Shown: positions 59,640 through 64,000 of the stretch, piece after piece
Layout of the letters: every line of letters begins with the position of its first letter
Numbering within the stretch: the stretch's first letter is position 1
Assembly (NCBI GenBank): GCA_039707465.1
Contig: CM077644.1
Coordinates: forward strand, 203,322,462-203,386,461
Length of the DNA: 64,000 nt
DNA from: Rhabdophis nuchalis
Lineage: Eukaryota > Chordata > Lepidosauria > Squamata > Natricidae
Direction of reading: 5' to 3'
The notes under the pieces: generated by a model
What the model was told of the DNA's origin: nothing
Seen by the model: the letters and a program-made list of their open reading frames with translations, nothing else
Databases searched by the model: none
Translations under genes and position numbers: made by a program

Positions 59640-60030
59640 AGAATGTCTCACATTGCAACCGGAGAAGGAGTCCTGGAGAGGTCTTTAATTATAAAGATAA
59701 GTACCCAAAGTCTTTTACACCAAGGAGCACAAGGAAGACCAAGCACAGATATTTCAACAAAACACAGAATAAGTACAGCAAATGCTGTAGCTGCAGAGCT
59801 TAAGAATCAACATGGTGAAATTAAATAGCTTTGGTGTATACATACATTGCATTGAAGCGAATCATGTGAAATGTGGAAAGAAGAAGAGAGAATATATTTT
59901 ATCAAAGCAGATAAATGTAAACATGCGAAGAAAACTGCCGCTGAATACTGATTGTCAGGGAACAAAAAAGAATCCCCTCCCCCTGCTTAAATGGTGCATT
60001 CATACCACTGAGCAGGATCTTCCACATAGT
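59640..60030 (+). pseudogene. Possible Tc1/mariner-like transposase relic
   Basis: One frame (59643-59828) gives QGRPSTDISTKHRISTANAV and AAELKNQHGEIK. A second frame from 59812 gives CIEANHVKCGKKKREYILSK. The order resembles the Tc1 DNA-binding region: a GRPR-like linker, a helix-turn-helix, then EANxxxRxxRKKPxLSKK. A stop and a frameshift break it. There is no DDE domain and no terminal repeats. The resemblance is by eye only, so chance similarity is possible. Confidence 0.35.
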
Positions 60031-60481
60031 CACATAGGAAGGTAGCATTCATTAATGTATTTTGCTGCTATTAAGGTACATTTTTAGCTTGTGGTATACA
60101 AATACCTACTCTGTCACTATTTATCGTCATTTAAAGATGCATGGGCATGCTGCAGTTTACTGAAACATGATTGGCTGCTACATAAATCAATCTGATAGAG
60201 ATCAGCTCCACAAGGAAAAGATAAATCATTAGGCTGCACTTTTTGCAGTGTAATTCATTTTAGATAGTGATTATTGATGATTTAATTTCATTGGTACATG
60301 TACATGTCTAGACCATGTTTTGTACTGAAACTGCTAAAGCAAGGTAACAAATTCTTTCTCAGAAATTGCCGAAGAGGTAGTGATTAAAACCATGTAAATG
60401 GAATATTAAGGAGGAGATTTTACATGCTGAAAAGTTGGCAAAGGCAAAAATTATTCCTCTCATAGAAAATGTATGTCAAAC

Positions 60482-60525
<44 letters not shown>

Positions 60526-63500
60526 TTCCCATTCCTGAATTGTTGCTACCCAAATAAATGTCCCAGTTAAATAAGCATTAAGCATAAAAATGCTGGCTGC
60601 TGTAGGAAACAGAACTTTGCATTTCTTCAATTTTGTATCACATTGGAACTCAGCCACAATAAAGTTCTAATAGTTTTGCATCTAATGGAACCAGCGGTCA
60701 AATTACATTTAATAGAAACATCTATTATTTTGTGCCAAGAATGAATACCAAGTAATGGAATCATTCCAAATAATGTTTCTGGTCATATATAAATTATTTT
60801 CTCTTCATCACTATGTAATTAAAACCCATTTATAAATACTATATCTGGGTTTATATATTTTTTAAGAAAAATTCCAGATTAGAGAAATAGTTTAGGACAC
60901 GTCTGAATCTGAATATTTCTTCATCCCCTCTTTTTCCTACTTCAATTACTTTTTGTTTTTTGCAACAACAAATATTATTATTGGCACCAAAGGAGGGCGT
61001 GTGTAAAACTCCCCTTCATGCTGAATTGTTATTACTGCAAACTAGGAATAGACAATTCAGTTTGCTTAGTTTCTAAAACTTCCATCTTAAACTTATTTCA
61101 TTCCATTCCTATATTAGCTTGCTTTTTTAAAAGATACATTTTTTTCCTAACGTATGCTCTTTAATTTGATATCCATTTTTCTTACAATTAAGTAATACTT
61201 TTCAGTAAGCCTTTTCCTTAGTTCTCTTTGGGCAACTTCTAATTAATTATGGTTGTTACTGGTATTTCAATTGGTTTCTTTTTTATTATGTTTTGAACTA
61301 TTGTTTACTACTGAAATATTGTATCTAGAGCATATCATTGCACTTTTAAATATTGTTAATTAATATGAACATCCATTTTCTGACAAAATTGGATAGTGTA
61401 ACTATGTTTGCCATTGGGTATAGATTTAAGATGTATGAATGGAGTAAACTAGGAACAAAAGGCAAATTAAGTGAATTTTTCCTTCAGTTCAATTTACTTT
61501 CTCTTTATATAATTAACTTAATTGTCATAAATTTATATAACCCGGGAAGTGTTGTGTTCATTTATAAAACTTGAAGTGTCATATTGGAAAATGTGTGTGT
61601 GTGTTAAGCAACAATATTTCATTTTGATTCCTTTACTTCCCTGGCTTTTGGTAAGAGACGGTATATTGCAAATAGCCAGTTTCCTTGCAATACTCTTACA
61701 TAGTGGAAGACAAAATTGTCTACCTTTTGGCAAATACTTTTTTGTATGAGTGTGAGTGAAAACTCCATTTTTCCCTACTCCTTTTGTTACTAATCCTTAG
61801 TATGTATGACTACTTAATATAAGTAACATGTTTCAACCAATATCAATACAGAAAACTATTTTCCATATAACTGAACAAGAAAAAGAATATAAAAATATGT
61901 AATTGGAATTTTATATCATTCAGGCTAAAAGTGATACATGTGGCCTATTCCTGAACACACCTGTTCTGACAAAATTCATAAAAGCATAAACTGTGACACT
62001 AGTTTGATTTAAAAGCTGGCAACTATAGTCTCTCTTTTAAAACTATTATGTTCTTTTTCTGCCTTCTAAAGTATCTGACCAAGAAAGCTGCCTCATTTTT
62101 TAAGAAGTTAGTCTTATCTAAATTTTCAGGAAGCAACAATTGTCAATATTACAGTCCAAGATGCTGATTCCTTAGAGATTTGTTTGAATAGTTATTTGGA
62201 TATATCTTCATGACAAAGAGTAATCCTAGTCCTGTTAGTCAAGCTATGAAACTTGCCTAAATCTCTTTTAGTGGATTATATTGTTGAATACAATAGAATA
62301 TTTCTTTTGGTTGCAGTCATTGATATGCTCAAATATGCCCCATTATGCTATTAGCCTGAACTAAAATTTTAGATTATCCACACAGACTTGTTACTGCACA
62401 TTGCAGTTCTATGTGCTCATTTTCAAGAAATAGTCTACAAAGTTGTGCCCATAATGTCTATATATCTAATTAAAAATTCCAAAAGTATTCACCATTTGTT
62501 TTCATTAATATTATCATGTCCTACTTTTGGAACAGAATATGTCTGTGCATATTCCTGAGAGCATAGCACATGTACAGTTTCTTGAAACAAATATAAGCTA
62601 TGGCAGAAAGATTAAACTACTTTTCAGCTAATATTAAAGTTGTTTGAAATGAAAATGTCTAAAAACAATGTTGAAGCATTAATGATGCTGCTTAGCTGTT
62701 TTATTATTTGCAACAGAGAAGACGAGAAAGTGGGATTTATTCTAAAATCCACCAAAGGGAAAAGTTTGCTGCTGCTTGAGCATGAAGTTAATGGAAGGGA
62801 ATGCTACAAACTTTTTCCAAGTGATGCTTTACAGAATTGCTTTTAAAAACCCCAGAGGGTAAATAGTATTCTCAGAATAAACAGAAAAATGCTGACCTTG
62901 TCAGTTTTAGCTGCTGAAAGCCAAGCTGTTTTAAGACTTGGAGGATCAAGGGTCATGGTTATAAACAACACATATAAAAAATGGAAAAGAAGGAAAGGGA
63001 GCTAGAAGGAAGAGGAAAAGAACTTCACCATGATGAATACAAGCAGTAAATATGTTGACCTTGACAAAAAAGGGAGGAATGAGATATTTATGCAAAGAAG
63101 AAGTGGAAGACAAAAAAAAACCCCAGACAAATCTAACAAATTGTACTTGGAAAGTATTTTTAGAACTTGTTTAAAACCAGAAATGAGTCACTTTAGCTTC
63201 ATCTGTTTTTGGTTTCAAAAGGGCAAAAAGGTCAGAGCTTCTTTGTTTTAAATAAGCTGGTCACTCTTTCTGAAGTGTAACACGATAAGGTTCAAGAGCC
63301 TTAATGAAACCAGCCCTTCAGAAACACCCTGGGCTGCAGCACCTCAGCCATTCTACAGCTATGTGTTGAATCCAAGGGTGATCTGATCAACAAAAGCCTA
63401 GCAAAGCCTGACTTTGTTTGTGACCTTCATACCCTACTGCCCCTGTGGCAGCCAGATGGGAAGGGTGATGGCTAAATTTGCCACCCTCAAACTCCCCTTT

Positions 63501-64000
63501 CACAAACTTCCAAGATTGTTTACCTTCATGGGTATGTACCATTCAGATTGCTCTGATTTCCAATCCACTTCTCTTTCAAATTAGCTTCTTGGAAGGCTAA
63601 AGTTTGAGAAAAACAGTTTTCTGTGATTAACACAAAAGTACCGCCTTTGAACTGTCACATGATTGGATCCAAAAAGACCCATCATTTTGTGCTATCTTTT
63701 AATGGAAATCAACAATTTGATACTCCTGGCTTATCTGAAGGAAATGTTTCCTTTCAATGTTGCTGAGGCAAATTTTTAGCAGCAAGGATCTCATTTCTTG
63801 ACAGCTTGCCATCTTATTCTACTCTGTCAATGTGGAATAGAAGTTGAGGGAAAATTCATTAAATAGGGCAGTAGCACTTGTGTCTTCAACTAAGCCAAGG
63901 AAAAACAAATTGGACCTTGCTCTAATCTGAAATCATTTTTGTCAGATTAGCCATCATCTAGGTGGAAAATAATCTGAATTTAAATAACATAATACCACAT
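60031..64000. other. 4-kb right end without recognised genes
   Basis: Contains the (TG)n at 60485-60520. The stretch 60120-60330 looks unique, with several homeobox-like TAAT and ATTA cores and a CATTGG, so it is a candidate conserved non-coding element. The frames at 62640-62846 and 63030-63251 lack domains. Confidence 0.4.
60485..60520. repeat. (GT)18
   Basis: A pure GT dinucleotide array. The poly-Thr/His frame on the other strand is an artefact. Confidence 0.97.

Overview
The window looks like squamate reptile nuclear DNA, possibly from a snake or another toxicoferan lizard. The evidence is the repeat set: a near full-length Sauria-type SINE, a BovB (RTE) LINE fragment, squamate tRNA-derived SINEs, CR1 and L2-clade LINE ends with species-style microsatellite tails, and many short hAT-like inverted-repeat elements. 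I recognise no host protein-coding exon in the 64 kb. The sequence is AT-rich and reads as intergenic or deep intronic. Nearly all long open frames are explained by retroelements, simple repeats or GC-rich transposon interiors.

Layout. 1-14.7 kb: mostly anonymous AT-rich DNA with a two-copy unclassified repeat (585-1370), two hAT-type elements with exact 8-bp target duplications (6324-6696 and 10121-10592), a BovB relic and an L2 end. 14.7-16.85 kb: a complete-looking 2.1-kb L1-type insertion that carries an intact ORF1 but no ORF2, bounded by an exact 15-bp target-site duplication. 17-30 kb: an old CR1 relic, six L2-clade LINE 3' ends in both orientations, three short inverted-repeat elements and a (AATCT)23 array. 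31 kb: a pyrimidine tract followed by CAG|GTAAG, a good match to a recursive-splicing ratchet point. 32.05-32.78 kb: a GC-rich hAT-like element with a folded interior. 33.9-43.7 kb: SINEs, CR1 relics, palindromic mini-elements and a Ty3/gypsy integrase fragment. 44.8-46.85 kb: a nested repeat block with the best-preserved L2 reverse transcriptase fragment, long ATT arrays and a SINE inside an older repeat. 47.8-50.9 kb: a CR1 fragment and a decayed LINE hit by two small hAT elements. 52-60 kb: an L2 end, the second copy of the unclassified repeat, SINEs, a CR1 3' end with a (TATTG)n tail, a hAT-type element and a possible Tc1-like relic. The last 4 kb are mostly unique-looking DNA.

How the parts relate. 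The LINEs (L1, L2, CR1, BovB) would have supplied the machinery for copying themselves and for the SINEs and the ORF1-only L1. The short inverted-repeat elements would have needed hAT transposases encoded elsewhere. Seven of nine readable 8-bp duplications fit nnnTAnnn, the target preference described for the Buster branch of hAT. The most unusual items are the ORF1-only L1 element, the candidate ratchet point, the GC-rich foldback hAT element, and the family of L2 copies that each end in a different short tandem repeat.
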